DNA from: Paraburkholderia sp. D15
GTDB taxonomy: Bacteria; Pseudomonadota; Gammaproteobacteria; Burkholderiales; Burkholderiaceae
Reading direction: 5' to 3'
Length of the DNA stretch: 64,000 bases
Assembly (NCBI RefSeq): GCF_029910215.1
Contig: NZ_CP110396.1
Span: 1,488,001 to 1,552,000 of the forward strand
Shown here: piece by piece, positions 21,577 to 31,515 of the stretch
How the letters are laid out: each line of letters begins with the position of its first letter
How positions within the stretch are numbered: the first letter of the stretch is position 1
Position numbers and translations under genes: made by a program
The notes under the pieces: model-generated
What the model was told of the DNA's origin: nothing
Database searches by the model: none
The model's input: only the letters and a program-made list of their open reading frames with translations

Positions 21577-23106
21577 ATGAAACACTCTGCCCGCAAGGGC
21601 AGGGGCAGGGTCGCCGGCGCCAGCGGGCAGGCGCTGGTCCCTGCACTGATCTTTCTGTTTGCCGGTTGTATCGGCCTCTACGTGGCGTTCAATTCCTTCC
21701 AGATGACGAGCGCCAAAATCAAGCTTCAGAACACCGCCGACGCCGCCGCGTACAGCGCAGCCGTGCTGCAGGCGCGTGACTACAATTTTTCCGCGTACAC
21801 GAACCGGGCCATGATCGCCAACCAGGTCACCGCCGCGCAGGTGGTCGCGCTCAAGTCGTGGATCGACGAGCTCGACGCCACCTATTCGACATCGGAACTC
21901 GACAACACCGTCAACTGGCTCGCGGATCACCCGACCCGCTGGAGCACGCCGAAACAGACCGGCCATGCCGACATCGCACCGGTGCGCGAAGCGCTCGACG
22001 CGATGCTGCCCACCGTCGCGCGCAACATCGGCACGCTCAACCGCGCGCTGAGTGTCGCGCAGGCCAATTATCACGCCGCGGTCTTCAGCGCGGTGCCCGA
22101 TACCGCCGACGACATCGCCCAGCGCAATCAGCCCGACACGCACGTGACGAGCGGCTACTTCACGAGCGAACGCAACGCGGCGCAACTCGCGGCGTGGACC
22201 ACCTACACCGCAACGGTCACCCCAGCCGGGCAAGTCGGCGCGGACGACTTCGCCGATGTCGTGACAGCCGCCGACACCCTCGACGGCTTCGTCAAGAACC
22301 GCGATTCCGTGCGCAGCGTCGCACCCAATTTCCAGCAGCTGAACGACAGCGCGGACGCGGTCTGCGGTGCGAACAGTTCGTTCACCATCAACGTCACGCA
22401 CGACGGCGGCACGCAGCTGCGCAACGACAAATCCGGCTGGCAGTCCATCGACGCGAGCACCGCGCATCTGAAGATCAGTTGCGTCGGCCCGATCGAATCG
22501 ATCGCCGGTTATGGCGCCAGCCTCAATGGCAACCTGACGGGCTTCATGACCCATCCGCCATTCGCGGCATGGCAGGACTGGCAGGGCTACGGCGGCTATT
22601 TCAACTTCGGCTATACCGGCAGCGCCACGCCAGGCTGGCAGGTACCCGACGCGATGGCGCAGGCGTTCCGCGACGGTCCCGGCGCATCGCTCGATCCTGC
22701 CAACGGCGGCCTGTTGCCGTACCAGCAGGTCAACGGCGTTCAGCTCGGCAATCAGGCGCCGCGCATCACCATCGAAGTCACGCGCGACAGCAACAGCCTC
22801 GTCAAAACCGTGGAGTTGAAGAACGGCGCACAACTCGGCGTCGCGAATCACGCGGCGGCTGGTGCGATCCGTGCGCTGTCGAGCGCCAACGCGTACTTCG
22901 TGCGTCCGGACGAGTCGTTCCTCGCCGGATCGGTCATGGGTGGTTTGCTCAACCCCGACCAGTGGGCGCGCGCCGACCATAGGACCGAATATCCGAGCCT
23001 GTTCAGCCCGTACTGGCAGGCCGCGCTCGCACCGGTCAGCACGGCTGAGCGCGCGGCGGCCCAGGCAGCGCAAATGGCAACGGCAACCGGAGTCGATAAA
23101 CGATGA
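21577..23106 (+). CDS. TadG-like pilus assembly protein
   Basis: A 509-residue protein with a single N-terminal membrane helix (about residues 18-42, GQALVPALIFLFAGCIGLYV). The following NTADAAAYSAAVLQARDYNFSAYTNRAM segment is characteristic of TadG/TadE-like minor pilin proteins of Tad loci. The long remainder is extracytoplasmic and has two or more cysteines (VCGAN, ISCVGP). ATG 21577 gives the canonical short basic N-terminus; the open frame upstream overlaps flp and is not used. The stop overlaps the next start by four bases, so translation is coupled. It probably acts in pilus initiation or surface anchoring. Confidence 0.85.
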   Translation: MKHSARKGRGRVAGASGQALVPALIFLFAGCIGLYVAFNSFQMTSAKIKLQNTADAAAYSAAVLQARDYNFSAYTNRAMIANQVTAAQVVALKSWIDELDATYSTSELDNTVNWLADHPTRWSTPKQTGHADIAPVREALDAMLPTVARNIGTLNRALSVAQANYHAAVFSAVPDTADDIAQRNQPDTHVTSGYFTSERNAAQLAAWTTYTATVTPAGQVGADDFADVVTAADTLDGFVKNRDSVRSVAPNFQQLNDSADAVCGANSSFTINVTHDGGTQLRNDKSGWQSIDASTAHLKISCVGPIESIAGYGASLNGNLTGFMTHPPFAAWQDWQGYGGYFNFGYTGSATPGWQVPDAMAQAFRDGPGASLDPANGGLLPYQQVNGVQLGNQAPRITIEVTRDSNSLVKTVELKNGAQLGVANHAAAGAIRALSSANAYFVRPDESFLAGSVMGGLLNPDQWARADHRTEYPSLFSPYWQAALAPVSTAERAAAQAAQMATATGVDKR

Positions 23107-24005
23107 AAGCACAACGTCGCGTCAGTCGAGGCCGTCCGCACCGCCAAAGCTATCAACGCGGGCAGGCGATGGCCGAGTTCGTCATTTCCATGACCATGGT
23201 GATGAGCGTGTTGTTGATCGCCATCGCGATGCTCGGCAAGTTCAACGACGTGCGCAATCGCACCTTGATGGCCTCGCGCTATGTCGCGTGGGAACGCACG
23301 GTGTGGACCGACAACGATCCGCAAAAGAACAACGCAGGTTTGGCCACCACCACCGAGGGCTGGTCGAGTCTCTACGGCAGCGCCGCGCTGAGCGTGAACA
23401 AGACGGACGCGGATCTGCGCAGCGAAATCGCGCAGCGCGTGATGGCGGGTGACAACGCATTTGTCTCGAGCGCCGATCGTGCGCAAAGCCGCCTCGCCAC
23501 GTCCCAGCCGGCCATGTGGCATGACCACGGCGGCAACGCCCTGCTTAACTCCATGGCGGATCTGTCGGTCGTCACCGCAGAGGGCGCCGACACGCCGAGC
23601 AGCCAGACCGATCGCGCCAACGGCCGATGGACGGTCGGCACCGCGAGCGGTGCGCCGTTCATCGCGCAATTCGGCATGGCGACGCGCGCGCAGCAATCGG
23701 CCACCGTCAGCGTGTCGGTCGGGCGTGACAGCGATGCGCTCAAGCGGCTCTGGCCTAAAAACAATGGCTTGCCCGCGTTCAACGGCCTGACCTTCTCCGA
23801 CACCAACGTGTTGATGACCAACACGTGGATGCCAGACGGTTCGACGAGCAACAAGGCCGTCTTCAGCCGCGCCGTGCCTGCCGCCCATGTCGCGCTCGTG
23901 CCGTCGGCGGGCTATATGGGCCTGCGTAAATACGCACCGGAAATCGCCACGCTGCAGTTCGGGCGTATCCAGCAAGACATCGTGCCGGCCAGTCGCCTGA
24001 AGTGA
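23103..24005 (+). CDS. TadE/TadG-like pseudopilin
   Basis: A 300-residue protein with a basic leader followed by RGQAMAEFVISMTMVMSVLLIAIA. The G-Q-x-M-A-E-F signature marks TadE-type pseudopilins processed by the Tad prepilin peptidase. A large exposed domain follows with no recognised fold. Its start overlaps the previous stop (ATGA) and its stop shares a base with the next start (TGATG), so it is in one polycistronic unit with the pilus genes. Confidence 0.82.
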   Translation: MKAQRRVSRGRPHRQSYQRGQAMAEFVISMTMVMSVLLIAIAMLGKFNDVRNRTLMASRYVAWERTVWTDNDPQKNNAGLATTTEGWSSLYGSAALSVNKTDADLRSEIAQRVMAGDNAFVSSADRAQSRLATSQPAMWHDHGGNALLNSMADLSVVTAEGADTPSSQTDRANGRWTVGTASGAPFIAQFGMATRAQQSATVSVSVGRDSDALKRLWPKNNGLPAFNGLTFSDTNVLMTNTWMPDGSTSNKAVFSRAVPAAHVALVPSAGYMGLRKYAPEIATLQFGRIQQDIVPASRLK

Positions 24006-24709
24006 TGAAATTCGCCTACTCCATCACACGTCCTGCCTGCCTTGCGGTCACGCTGATTTCCTTCAATGCGATCGCCGGCGCGGCGTGCAATAAAACGCCC
24101 GTCGCACCGCAAGCTATCCAGGCATTCGGACGCGACATGATCGTCAACGGCGTACCGACCTCGCTCGTCGGCGTGCAGCTTGCCGGGACGGTCGACGACG
24201 TGTCGAAAGCCTTCAATGCGTTCTGGACTCGCGAAGACGTACCGGCGAAACGCCAGCCCAGCGCGTCGGGTGTGCTGCTCAGCGCGCTCGACGGACCCTG
24301 CCTGTACGTGCTCAACCTGCCGCCGCAAGTGGACGGGCCGCGAACGCGCGGCATCCTCAGCGTGGTCCGTCTGGGTGAACCGCGTCCCGAGCACCGCATT
24401 CCGGATACCGTCATCCCGCTCCCCGAGCAAGGCAAGGTGCTGACGGACGTCGAAAGCCGCGACGGTGGACAGACCGGCCGCACCTGGCTGCTCGACGTGC
24501 CCGGCAGCGCCCGCTGGAATGCGCGGCGCTATCGCGACCTGCTCATGCTGCGCGGCTGGATGGACGTGGGCCATCAACCGGACTACGCGTCCGTCGGCGC
24601 GCACGGCACTGCGTTCGCGATGCAACGCGAGGGAGATAGCCTGGACGTCAGTTTCTCGGATCGCGACGGCCGTTGCGTCGCGGTCGTCAATGCAACAAGG
24701 AACCGTTGA
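24005..24709 (+). CDS. Exported protein of the Tad locus, unknown function
   Basis: A 234-residue protein with a signal peptide (about residues 1-25, ending IAGAA) and few further landmarks. It has two spaced cysteines (AACNKT, DGPCLYVLNL) and a possible third near the C-terminus (GRCVAVVN) but no known motif. The ATG at 24005 overlaps the previous stop by one base; a GTG one codon earlier is an alternative. It is packed between pseudopilin and pilin genes, so a periplasmic or surface role in pilus assembly is likely, but I do not recognise the family. Confidence 0.75.
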   Translation: MKFAYSITRPACLAVTLISFNAIAGAACNKTPVAPQAIQAFGRDMIVNGVPTSLVGVQLAGTVDDVSKAFNAFWTREDVPAKRQPSASGVLLSALDGPCLYVLNLPPQVDGPRTRGILSVVRLGEPRPEHRIPDTVIPLPEQGKVLTDVESRDGGQTGRTWLLDVPGSARWNARRYRDLLMLRGWMDVGHQPDYASVGAHGTAFAMQREGDSLDVSFSDRDGRCVAVVNATRNR

Positions 24710-24710
24710 G

Positions 24711-24917
24711 ATGCAGACACCGAAACGTTCTCCGTTTATTGCAGCACGGCGGCTGCGTCAACGCGGCCAGGCGTGCACCGAATATCTCGTTGTCACCACC
24801 GCGCTGGTCGCCGTTCTGCTGATCGCGAAAGAAGACACCCTCTCGCCCTTTGCCGCACTGCTGCTCGGCCTCAAATCGTTCTTCGGCGCTTACAGCTTCG
24901 CCCTATCGCTCCCCTGA
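24711..24917 (+). CDS. Small Flp-like second pilin
   Basis: A 68-residue protein beginning one base after the previous stop. A basic leader ends RQRGQAC and is followed by TEYLVVTTALVAVLLIA, which resembles the processing site and helix of Flp pilins (TEY motif). However, the residue before the helix is Gly-Gln-Ala-Cys rather than the plain Gly of the first Flp. The mature part after the helix is short and hydrophobic (SPFAALLLGLKSFFGAYSFAL), unlike an exposed pilin domain. It may be a minor pilin or a small membrane accessory. Confidence 0.72.
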   Translation: MQTPKRSPFIAARRLRQRGQACTEYLVVTTALVAVLLIAKEDTLSPFAALLLGLKSFFGAYSFALSLP

Positions 24918-24937
24918 CCGGCAACGGTCGATTGGTC

Positions 24938-26053
24938 ATGTTCAAAAAAATCAAACTCCGCTCGCTGCTCGCGAATTCATGGGTCTTGCTGTTCCTCGCC
25001 GTGCTGGTCGCGGGTGGACTGACCTACCTGCTGTACAAGTATCTGAACGATCGCGAGAACAAACTCAAGGCCGACATCGCCGCGCACGGCGCACGCGCCG
25101 GCATTGAAGTCGTTGTACCGGCGCGTGACGTGCCGGTCGGCACGCCGTTGACGAGCGACGACTTCGTCGCGCGCGAAATTGCCAGCGACCTCGTCTACGA
25201 CGACATGATTCGCGCGGACAATTTCCGGCAGTACCGTAGCGCGCATCTCGTCAGAGCGGTGCGCCGCGGTTTGCCGCTGCGTGCTGGCGATATCGACGCG
25301 TTGCGCGGCCGCGACTTCTCGGACGTGTTGCCCGCCGGCCAGCGCGCGGTGACGATCGAAATCGACACGGTCAACTCGACCGCGCTGCTGGTCCGTCCGG
25401 GCAATCGCGTGGACCTGTACTGGCTCGGCAAGGTCTTCCACGAGAACGACTCCAGCGACGACAAGAAAATGGCGCAACTGCTGATGTCGAATCTGCTCGT
25501 GCTCGCGACCGGCCAGGACATGCGTGCGCGCGACGCGGGCGAGGCGGCCGCGCCGGAACAGGCGAACGCCAACAGCAGCGCGATGAGCCGGCAGGAAGGC
25601 ATGGGCTACACCACGATCACGCTGCAGGTGCCGGTGGACGACGTCGCGCGTGTCGCGCTTGCGCAGAAGATCGGCGGCTTGCGTCTGATCCTGCGTAACG
25701 CCGACGATAAAGGTGCGGCGGGCCCACAACTGGTTCAGGAGAGCGAGGTCTTCACGGACCCGGCGCAAGGCAATCGCGGCACTGGCCGCCCGATGCAGAT
25801 GATCGAAATGATCGCGGGCGGCGGTTCGAACAATGCGGCGGTGTTGGTGCCGCAAGGGGGCGCTGCGGATAGCGTTCGTTCGGCGACCAGTGCGCCCCCG
25901 CCCGCGACGATAAACACGCCCGAAGCAGCGCAATCCTCCTCCGCCTCGCCGCAGCGTCAGCCGAGCCTCTACGAGCAGGCCAACGCCATCGCCCAACAAC
26001 TGCAGAAGGCTGTCGCGCCAGGCGCGTCGTCCAGCGCGCCGAAGCAGAACTAA
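24938..26053 (+). CDS. cpaB: Flp pilus assembly protein CpaB/RcpC
   Basis: A 371-residue protein with an N-terminal membrane helix (about residues 13-34). An SAF-like domain follows (VVPARDVPVGTPLTSDDFVAREI, then LPLRAGDI). The RcpC/CpaB core has the conserved AVTIEIDTVNSTALLVRPGNRVDLYW. The last 90 or so residues are low-complexity Pro/Ala/Ser/Gln. CpaB is the periplasmic partner of the outer-membrane secretin. ATG 24938 matches the start of the membrane helix; the frame upstream is a shadow of the small pilin gene. It lies 20 bases after the pilin stop and 24 bases before the secretin gene. Confidence 0.92.
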   Translation: MFKKIKLRSLLANSWVLLFLAVLVAGGLTYLLYKYLNDRENKLKADIAAHGARAGIEVVVPARDVPVGTPLTSDDFVAREIASDLVYDDMIRADNFRQYRSAHLVRAVRRGLPLRAGDIDALRGRDFSDVLPAGQRAVTIEIDTVNSTALLVRPGNRVDLYWLGKVFHENDSSDDKKMAQLLMSNLLVLATGQDMRARDAGEAAAPEQANANSSAMSRQEGMGYTTITLQVPVDDVARVALAQKIGGLRLILRNADDKGAAGPQLVQESEVFTDPAQGNRGTGRPMQMIEMIAGGGSNNAAVLVPQGGAADSVRSATSAPPPATINTPEAAQSSSASPQRQPSLYEQANAIAQQLQKAVAPGASSSAPKQN

Positions 26054-26077
26054 AGTACCGAGTCCAGGTTTCACACC

Positions 26078-27820
26078 ATGAACGTCAAACACAACGCGGC
26101 GCATTGGCGCCGCCGGGTCATGCCGGCTGTTCTCGCCGGCACGCTGTTCTGCGAGGCCGCACCGCTCGCGCTCGCTCAAACCGTCACTATGCGCGGCACG
26201 GAAGACACGTCGGCCAACACGCGCGTGCTTGAAATGTTTCGCGGCGAAGTGCGCATTCTGCACATCCCCGGCACCATCAAACGCATCGCGATCGGCAACG
26301 GCAAACTGCTCACCGCGAACGTGGTGGACGGCAGCCTGATGCTGCTCGGCGAACAGGACGGCATCACGTCGCTGGTGGTGTGGAACGAGCGCGGCATCGC
26401 GCTGCAAACCACCGTGCGCGTCGCCAAGGCGGAGGTGAATGCGTCGCTGGAACAATTGCGTGCGGTGCTGAAGTCGGTGCCGGGGCTGCATATCGACGCG
26501 ATCGGTTCGAACATCGTGCTGTCCGGCACCGTGCATCGCGACATGGTCGCGATCGTCAAGTCCGCGACCCAGGACATGAAGAACGTCATCGATACGACCA
26601 AGGTCGACGAGGGCGACGCGCTCAGAAAAACCGTGCACTTCAAGGTGCAGATCATGGAAGTGACACGCAATGCGCAGAGAAACCTGGGCATTGCGTGGGA
26701 CAGTGCTTTTCGCGGACCGCAGATTGGCGGTAGTGCGGCTATTGGGACCGGCGCGGCGAAGGCAGTCGTCTCCGGCACCAACTATTTTCTCGCCGGCATT
26801 GCGTCGAACATCACATCGCAGATCAACTTTGCCGTCGAAAACGGCGACGCATTCGTGCTGGCCGCGCCCGAGTTGAATACGAAAAGCGGCGGCACCGCGA
26901 GTTTCCTGGCGGGCGGCGAAGTGCCGATTCCGCAATCGGGCGCGCTCGGCACGACCAACGTCGAATACAAGCAGTACGGGATCAAGCTGAGCATCGTGCC
27001 GGTGGTCGATGCGAATAACGTGATTTCCGCGCATCTGACCACCGAAATCAGCCAGATCGATCCGACGGTCACTTACGCGGGCATGCCGGGCTTCCTGACC
27101 CGCAACACCAGTTCCGACATTTCGATGCGCGGCGGCGAAACGCTGGCTATTTCCGGGCTCGTCAGCGCGGACGCGGCGAACAGTTCGAACGGCATGCCGT
27201 TCCTGAGTCAGGTGCCGGTGATCGGCCAGTTGTTCCGTTCGGACAGTTTCCGCGCGAAGAAGAGCGATCTGGTGATCTTCGTGACGCCGGTCATTTCCGA
27301 TCCGGATCTCGACCCGAACGCGGATCTGCTCGCGCGCGCGGATAAGGTGGATCGGCGCTTCCGTGACGAGTACGGCAATCCCGATCCGCTCGTCGCCGCC
27401 GACGACAAGGCCACTCGCACCACGGCGCCACGCCGCACGATCGCGCCGACGCCGGCGCTGCTGCCAGAGGTCATTCGAAGTACACCGCCTCAGCCGTCCT
27501 TGCATGCTCCGCGGTCTCAGATGACCTTGCCCCCGCAAGATCCGGCGGGTGTGACAGCAGCGCCTACCGCTACGGGCAGCGATGTCGCGCGTGCATCGGT
27601 GGTGGCACCGCCCACGTCCGCCAGCACGCCGCCCGCGGGCGTGGCAGACGCTTTGCGCATGCTGAATGCGGCCCCACCGCCTCAGGCGGCGTCGAACGAT
27701 GCAGCCCGCCCGCTCGCCGCAAGACCGGTGGCTGCGACTGCGACTACGAACGCATCGAACGCTGCGAACGGCAAGGTGCCGTCGCAACAGATCGACGTGC
27801 TCGGCCGACCGGCTAACTGA
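26078..27820 (+). CDS. cpaC: Tad pilus secretin CpaC/RcpA
   Basis: A 580-residue secretin of the Tad family, which forms the outer-membrane channel through which the pilus passes. A signal peptide (to about residue 34, PLALAQT) is followed by the pilus-formation N-domain (LEMFRGEVRILHIPGTIKRIAIGN), a BON-like segment (GLHIDAIGSNIVLSGTV) and the secretin domain. Conserved motifs include VQIMEV, SGGTASFLAGGEVPIP, VEYKQYGIKLSIVPVV and ISGLV. The C-terminal 120 residues are Pro/Ala/Thr-rich and beyond the channel. It is 22 bases ahead of the FHA-TadA gene. Confidence 0.93.
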   Translation: MNVKHNAAHWRRRVMPAVLAGTLFCEAAPLALAQTVTMRGTEDTSANTRVLEMFRGEVRILHIPGTIKRIAIGNGKLLTANVVDGSLMLLGEQDGITSLVVWNERGIALQTTVRVAKAEVNASLEQLRAVLKSVPGLHIDAIGSNIVLSGTVHRDMVAIVKSATQDMKNVIDTTKVDEGDALRKTVHFKVQIMEVTRNAQRNLGIAWDSAFRGPQIGGSAAIGTGAAKAVVSGTNYFLAGIASNITSQINFAVENGDAFVLAAPELNTKSGGTASFLAGGEVPIPQSGALGTTNVEYKQYGIKLSIVPVVDANNVISAHLTTEISQIDPTVTYAGMPGFLTRNTSSDISMRGGETLAISGLVSADAANSSNGMPFLSQVPVIGQLFRSDSFRAKKSDLVIFVTPVISDPDLDPNADLLARADKVDRRFRDEYGNPDPLVAADDKATRTTAPRRTIAPTPALLPEVIRSTPPQPSLHAPRSQMTLPPQDPAGVTAAPTATGSDVARASVVAPPTSASTPPAGVADALRMLNAAPPPQAASNDAARPLAARPVAATATTNASNAANGKVPSQQIDVLGRPAN

Positions 27821-27842
27821 TACGCCTCCGTGGAGAAGCCCC

Positions 27843-29771
27843 ATGCTTAATCTTCAGATACACGCACGCAATGCGCCCGTGCACGCGTTGCATGTCGAAC
27901 ATGGCTGCACGATCGGCAAGGATGCGAGCTGCAACATCGTCGTGAAGGGACTGCTCGTCGGCAAGTTGCAGGCGCGCGTCGTCAGGGAGCACAACGCGTA
28001 TTACATCGAGGATCAGGGTGGCATCGCGGCGACGCTGGTCAACGGTTCGGCGGTCACGCGCTATGGACCCTTGACCGAGGCCGACCAGATCGAAATCGGC
28101 ACGACGACGATCAGAATCGTTCGCGGCGCGGCGGCCGCGGCGCTGGCCTCGATTCCCGTCGCGGACGCTACGCAGGCGGCGGACGCCTCGTCTTCGCAGC
28201 CGTCAAGCTGGAAGGCGGGTTCGCTTCCGCAAGAGGTCGCGCCGATGGCACACCTCGCGGCCCGGACCCAAACCGACCTGTACCCGGCAAGCGCCGCCCA
28301 CTTCGAGCCGACGCTCGCGGCAACGGCCTCGTCCGGCGTAACACGGCACGCGACCACCGTTGCGTCACCAGGGACGCACCCGTACACCAGTGGCGCAGCG
28401 ACAACCCATACCGGCGCGGCCGAAGCCCCCCTGCGCCTGCCAGCCACGCATCCACGCAAGACAGCAGCCGGCGTGCTGCCCATCGCGCCGATCAATAGCC
28501 CTCTCGGCATCGAGTTGCGCAAGCAGGCCCACATGAAGGTGATCTCCGCGCTCGATCTGCGACGTCTGAACGTGGCGCGCATGGAAGACGACGAACTGCG
28601 CAAGACCGTCGGCGCCGCGCTCGACGACATCCTCAATCACGACCCGAGCTTCCGCACACCGGACATTGCGCTCGATACGCTGAAGAAAAGCGTGTTCGAT
28701 GAAATCATCGGCCTCGGTCCGCTCGAGGAACTGATCGCGGACCCGACCGTGTCGGAAATCATGGTCAATTGCCACAATGAAATCTTCATCGAACAGGCGG
28801 GCCAACTGACCCGCTCTCCGGTGATCTTCACCGACGACCGTGCGGTGATCGGTGCGATCGAACGCATCGTCGCGCCGATCGGCCGACGCATCGACGAAAG
28901 CTCGCCGATGGTCGACGCCCGCCTCGCCGACGGTTCGCGCGTGAACGCCGTGATCCCGCCGCTTGCCTTGAAAGGCCCGAGCATCACGATCCGCAAATTC
29001 TCACGGCGCAAGCTGGTTGGTGAAGATCTGATCGAGTTCGGCTCGATGTCGCCGCACATGCTGGAGTTTCTGCGCACGGCCGTCGAGCAAGGCGCGAACA
29101 TCATCATTTCCGGCGGCACAGGCTCAGGTAAGACGACCCTGCTCAACGTGCTGTCGAGCTACATTCCCGACGACGAACGCATCGTCACCGTGGAAGACGC
29201 GGCGGAACTGCAACTGTCGCAGCCGAACCTCGTGTCGCTCGAAGCACGACCCGCGAACATGGAAGGCAAAGGCGCGATTCCGATCCGCGATCTCGTGAAA
29301 AACTGTCTGCGGATGCGACCGGACCGCATCGTGATCGGCGAGTGCCGCGGCGGCGAGGCGCTCGACATGCTGCAAGCGATGAACACCGGTCACGACGGCT
29401 CGCTCACCACCGCGCACGCCAACACACCGCGCGACTGCATCGCGCGTCTCGAAGTGATGACGCTGATGGCCGGGCTCGATCTGCCGGTGCAGGCGATCCG
29501 CGAGCAGATCTGTTCGGCGGTCGACATCATCGTGCAGCAATCGCGCTTCTCATGCGGTTCGCGCCGCGTGACGCACATCAGCGAAGTCAGCGGCATGGAA
29601 TCCGGCGTCATCACGCTACAGGATGTGTTCGTTTTCAAGGAAGAAGGCTTCGGCGAAAACGGCAAGATTCGCGGCGACTTCGTGCCTACGGCCTATATCC
29701 CAGACTTCTATCAGCAACTGATCCGAAGACGCATTCCGGTCAATACCGATATCTTCACGCGTCCCGAATGA
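27843..29771 (+). CDS. tadA: FHA-domain TadA/CpaF pilus assembly ATPase
   Basis: A 642-residue fusion. Residues 1-95 have an FHA-like fold pattern ([13 protein letters not shown], then [23 protein letters not shown]). A low-complexity linker (about 100-210) leads to the TadA/CpaF secretion ATPase: the N-terminal helical region, the Walker [10 protein letters not shown] with Lys430, the Asp box EDAAELQL, a Walker B-like [13 protein letters not shown] and the His box TTAHANT. The ATPase energises Flp pilus assembly at the inner membrane. The FHA part lacks the usual Ser-x-x-His phosphopeptide contacts (VGKLQA where VSRxHA is expected). Tad loci often carry a separate TadZ/CpaE localisation protein, and none is visible here. 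ATG 27843 starts exactly at the first FHA strand. Confidence 0.95.
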   Translation: MLNLQIHARNAPVHALHVEHGCTIGKDASCNIVVKGLLVGKLQARVVREHNAYYIEDQGGIAATLVNGSAVTRYGPLTEADQIEIGTTTIRIVRGAAAAALASIPVADATQAADASSSQPSSWKAGSLPQEVAPMAHLAARTQTDLYPASAAHFEPTLAATASSGVTRHATTVASPGTHPYTSGAATTHTGAAEAPLRLPATHPRKTAAGVLPIAPINSPLGIELRKQAHMKVISALDLRRLNVARMEDDELRKTVGAALDDILNHDPSFRTPDIALDTLKKSVFDEIIGLGPLEELIADPTVSEIMVNCHNEIFIEQAGQLTRSPVIFTDDRAVIGAIERIVAPIGRRIDESSPMVDARLADGSRVNAVIPPLALKGPSITIRKFSRRKLVGEDLIEFGSMSPHMLEFLRTAVEQGANIIISGGTGSGKTTLLNVLSSYIPDDERIVTVEDAAELQLSQPNLVSLEARPANMEGKGAIPIRDLVKNCLRMRPDRIVIGECRGGEALDMLQAMNTGHDGSLTTAHANTPRDCIARLEVMTLMAGLDLPVQAIREQICSAVDIIVQQSRFSCGSRRVTHISEVSGMESGVITLQDVFVFKEEGFGENGKIRGDFVPTAYIPDFYQQLIRRRIPVNTDIFTRPE

Positions 29772-29781
29772 GCGTTCCGTC

Positions 29782-30630
29782 ATGAGTCTTCCCATCATTC
29801 TCGCGTTCGCATTCTTCGGCAGTCTGTTTCTGATCTTCCTGATTTCCCGCATGGGCACGGCGACGCTCAAAGCCGGCTCCCGGCAAATGGCGGGCGAAAT
29901 CGAGTCGTCGCTCGCCGACGCGTTCGTGTTCGTGAATCGCCAGAAAGCGGCCGCGTGGAGCATGGTCGTGATGATCGCGCTGCCGCTTGTCGCGTTTCTG
30001 CTGAGCCGCAGCATCCTGATCGCGCTGGCGTGCGTGCCGGTCGCGATGTTACTGCCCAAAAAGTATCTCGCGAGAATGCGCAGGAAGCGCATTGAAGCGC
30101 TCGAAAGGCAATTGCCCGACGCGTTATTGATGATGTCCGGCGCGCTGCGCGCAGGCGCGAGTTTTCCCAGCGCACTGGAGGCGGTGGTCCACGAATCGTC
30201 CGCGCCGATTTCTCAAGAGTTCGATCTGCTGATGCGGGAGATTCGCCTCGGCATCGATATGGACATTGCGATGCGCAACGTCGAGAAACGTATTCCAATC
30301 CCCGACTTTCTGATGATGACCGCCGCCGTGTCGATTGCGCGCGAGGTGGGCGGCAATCTCGCCGAAGCGCTCGAATCCGTCGCGCGCACCTTGCGCGAAA
30401 AAATCCAGATGGACGGCAAGATCAAGGCGCTGACCTCGCAGGGCCGCATGCAGGGCATCGTGATGACTTGCCTGCCGCTGTTTCTGATGCTGGTTCTGCG
30501 TTTCATGGAACCCAAGGCGATGGCGCCGCTCTTCAATGAGCCCGTCGGCTGGGCGACGCTGACCGTCATCGGCGTCATGGAATTGCTCGGCTATGTGTCG
30601 ATCTCCAAGATCACTAATATCGACGTGTAA
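29782..30630 (+). CDS. tadB: Tad inner-membrane platform protein TadB
   Basis: A 282-residue GspF/PilC-type membrane protein with hydrophobic segments near residues 5-22, 55-90 and 250-280. The T2SSF domain carries the signature RQLPDALLMMSGALRAGASFPSALEAV and GNLAEALESVARTLREK. It forms the inner-membrane platform with TadC beneath the pilus. It follows the ATPase gene by ten bases and precedes tadC by three, as in other Tad operons. Confidence 0.93.
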   Translation: MSLPIILAFAFFGSLFLIFLISRMGTATLKAGSRQMAGEIESSLADAFVFVNRQKAAAWSMVVMIALPLVAFLLSRSILIALACVPVAMLLPKKYLARMRRKRIEALERQLPDALLMMSGALRAGASFPSALEAVVHESSAPISQEFDLLMREIRLGIDMDIAMRNVEKRIPIPDFLMMTAAVSIAREVGGNLAEALESVARTLREKIQMDGKIKALTSQGRMQGIVMTCLPLFLMLVLRFMEPKAMAPLFNEPVGWATLTVIGVMELLGYVSISKITNIDV

Positions 30631-30633
30631 ATC

Positions 30634-31515
30634 ATGCTGCTATTCATTGCCTTCGCCGTCAGTTTCGGCGTGATCGCGATCTTCGCGATCGGCTACAAGT
30701 CGATCAACAGTCTCGCCGGCGCGGTGCCGCAGGAAGATCGCGCGTTTCTCGATCCGCTGCCGAAGTCGCTGCGGCCTTTGTGGCCGCTGGTCAACTTCGT
30801 CGTGCATCATTTCGGGCGGCGTTTCAGTCCGAAGCTGGTCGAGAAAACAGACTTGCAGTTACGCCTGACGTCGCTCACGTTTCTGATGAACGCACACCAG
30901 TTCATCGCGCTGTCGATGATCTCGTCGGCGTTGGCCATGCTGGTCGCGCTTGCGTTGATGGCGGTGCTTGGGATGTTTTCCGTTCTGGCCGCCCTGGGTA
31001 TTGCCTTGCTCGGCTATTACTATCCGCGTATCTGGACTCGCGACGTCAGGCGCCGCCGCATCGCGCAAATCCTCAAGCAGTTGCCGGTCTACCTCGACTT
31101 CCTGACGCTCGCCGTCGAGGCCGGCTTGAACATCAACGGCGCGCTGCAAAAGGCCGTTGAAAAGGGACCGGCCGGGCCGTTGCGTTGGGAGCTGGAACAC
31201 GTGCTTCGCGATCTGAAATCCGGTCTGAATCGCACGGAGGCTTTGCGCCGGCTCGACGATCGTCTGCGTATCAAGGAGATTACCAATCTCGTCGGCACGG
31301 TGGTTCAGGCTGAACGCATGGGATCGGGTCTCGCGAAATCACTGCGTTTCCAGTCCGAGCAACGCCGTTCCGAACGTTTTCAGCGCGCGGAAAAACAGGC
31401 GATGGAAGCGCCCGTCAAACTCGTGTTCCCGCTACTCATGTTCATTTTTCCGATCACATTTATCGTGCTCGGCTTCCCGATTGCGATGAAGTTCGTTCAG
31501 GAGGGGTTGCTGTGA
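30634..31515 (+). CDS. tadC: Tad inner-membrane platform protein TadC
   Basis: A 293-residue GspF-like membrane protein paired with TadB. Its T2SSF domain shows QLPVYLDFLTLAVEAGLNINGALQ and RMGSGLAKSLRFQSEQRR, and it has membrane helices near both ends (FPITFIVLGFPIAMKFV at the C-terminus). The stop overlaps the GTG start of the DUF192 gene (GTGA), so the two are translationally coupled. Confidence 0.93.
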   Translation: MLLFIAFAVSFGVIAIFAIGYKSINSLAGAVPQEDRAFLDPLPKSLRPLWPLVNFVVHHFGRRFSPKLVEKTDLQLRLTSLTFLMNAHQFIALSMISSALAMLVALALMAVLGMFSVLAALGIALLGYYYPRIWTRDVRRRRIAQILKQLPVYLDFLTLAVEAGLNINGALQKAVEKGPAGPLRWELEHVLRDLKSGLNRTEALRRLDDRLRIKEITNLVGTVVQAERMGSGLAKSLRFQSEQRRSERFQRAEKQAMEAPVKLVFPLLMFIFPITFIVLGFPIAMKFVQEGLL

